From NCBI RefSeq assembly GCF_900115735.1, contig NZ_FOXO01000008.1:83265-147264 (forward strand): DNA of 64,000 nucleotides. Direction: 5' to 3'. Below are positions 63,434-64,000 of this stretch, piece after piece. The stretch's first letter is position 1. The number at the start of each line of letters is the position of its first letter. The notes below the pieces were generated by a model. It was not told the DNA's origin and did no database searches. It was given only the letters and a program-made list of their open reading frames with translations. The position numbers and the translations under genes were made by a program. The DNA is from Butyrivibrio proteoclasticus. Its GTDB lineage: Bacteria > Bacillota > Clostridia > Lachnospirales > Lachnospiraceae.

Positions 63434-63822
63434 TTTCAAGGATGTATGTGACTATATGTCTACGTCTTTTAATGTAAAGAGAGCGAAGACTCTGTTTTGG
63501 AAATATAAACTGATTTTTGAGTTTACGACACCATGCGACAAGGTTTTTGACTTGTGATTTTGGGCATATACTGCCTTATTTGGCTTGATAGTAAAACTAA
63601 ATTCTACATAGCGAAAACCTAGGAATTATGCAGATTTTAATTCTACTTTTTCTCCTTATCAATAGTTAAAAATTAGTATATAATGCCTTCATAGTCACAT
63701 TTTTTAAGTTTTTCTGCATGCCTAACAGGCATCTGGAAAAAAGTGTGCAGGACTAAATTCCACATGCCTTTGGTGAAAGACTAAATTCTATGCAGTGAAA
63801 CTTGCCTGTGTGATCTATGGTT
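63434..63822. other. Non-coding stretch with three short direct repeats and a promoter-like site
   Basis: ACTAAATTC(T/C)A occurs at 63596, 63752 and 63780, the last two 28 bases apart, each followed within about 20 bases by a G(T/C)GAAA sequence. TTATCA (63656-63661), 17 bases, TATAAT (63679-63684) is a good promoter pattern without an obvious gene after it. ATGCCT-AAC-AGGCAT makes a small hairpin near 63718. These may belong to the end of the IS element to the right. Confidence 0.4.
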
Positions 63823-64000
63823 TTATTTTACTAATGCTGGTATCAGGGTTACATCATCTGCTGGTATCTCCTTGAGACCTAATGCTTGGTGTAGCCTGTT
63901 ATCCAGCAGTAAAAGCGATATCTCATACGGACTGTGTCCGTTCAACATATCCCTTTTCTCGCTGTTGATGTGGTTAAGAAGTAGCAGCGTCTTTGCATCG
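63823..64000 (-). mobile_element. IS30-family transposase, C-terminal end (rest outside window)
   Basis: On the minus strand a frame enters from the right edge and ends with TAA at 63825-63823. It reads LLNHINSEKRDMLNGHSPYE, followed by LLLLDNRL and then LKEIPADDVTLIP, which is the ending of clostridial IS30-like transposases with the HINSEKRD segment. The catalytic DDE residues would lie to the right of the window, so intactness cannot be judged. Confidence 0.75.

Noticed and set aside
63150..63480. Group II intron
   Set aside because: No domain V-like hairpin and no reverse transcriptase frame nearby.
1..64000. CRISPR array, prophage, rRNA or complete tRNA gene
   Set aside because: No regularly spaced repeats, phage structural genes or RNA gene signatures were seen on either strand.

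Overview
The window looks like chromosomal DNA from a low-to-moderate-GC Gram-positive anaerobe of the Clostridia, most plausibly a rumen or gut Lachnospiraceae of the Butyrivibrio/Pseudobutyrivibrio kind. The grounds are gene content: a ferredoxin-type [FeFe] hydrogenase, many c-di-GMP and two-component proteins, a hexuronate pathway (uxuA/uxuB), GH3 glucosidases including a domain-permuted one, AAA-ATPase-like/PD-(D/E)XK genes and strong AGGAGG ribosome binding sites. The genus is an inference from sight only; no search was run.

Layout. 1-4.8 kb: a CHASE-like/GGDEF cyclase (cut by the window edge), a PAS-degenerate GGDEF-degenerate EAL protein with a coupled unknown protein, a small protein behind a structured leader, and two minus-strand genes. 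4.9-11.1 kb: larB, a monomeric [FeFe] hydrogenase, a very large hybrid histidine kinase and a response regulator, read as one unit. 11.1-20.7 kb: nucleotide synthesis (pyrF, pyrE, purE-M-N-D) interrupted by small membrane proteins and an M29 aminopeptidase, ending in a membrane SH3b protein with a highly charged tail. 20.9-28.7 kb: sugar use, with aldose epimerase, two AraC regulators, a MATE transporter, uxuA and uxuB. 28.7-30.2 kb: an XRE regulator facing a secreted protein.

30.2-52.8 kb is a cell-surface region: three GT-C-like membrane proteins, GT2 enzymes, a TagB/F-like transferase, a TarI/IspD-like cytidylyltransferase, an epimerase, a pyruvyl transferase and a flippase, probably making a teichoic-acid-like or capsular polymer. 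It is interspersed with gene remnants (a truncated glycosyltransferase, an Rpn-type nuclease fragment, an AAA-ATPase fragment). It ends with a 924-residue SH3 membrane protein and a membrane-anchored protein built from three tandem repeats of about 183 residues.

52.9-56.1 kb holds an AgrA/AgrC-like two-component pair fused into an operon with a membrane diguanylate cyclase. 56.4-62.5 kb holds a domain-permuted, doubly membrane-anchored GH3 enzyme, a conventional GH3 enzyme and a GtrA-like protein. The last 1.5 kb has a small GG-leader/zinc-ribbon peptide, about 0.9 kb of non-coding DNA with an elaborate potential RNA fold, and the 3' end of an IS30-family transposase.

The strongest unexplained signals are: (1) a 134-bp multi-hairpin repeat present three times (20.7, 35.3 and 62.6 kb), each time fused to the T-tract of an intrinsic terminator; (2) the structured region near 63.2-63.4 kb, whose helices are mutually exclusive; (3) the GG-leader zinc-ribbon peptide between them; (4) the hydrogenase/hybrid-kinase/regulator unit.
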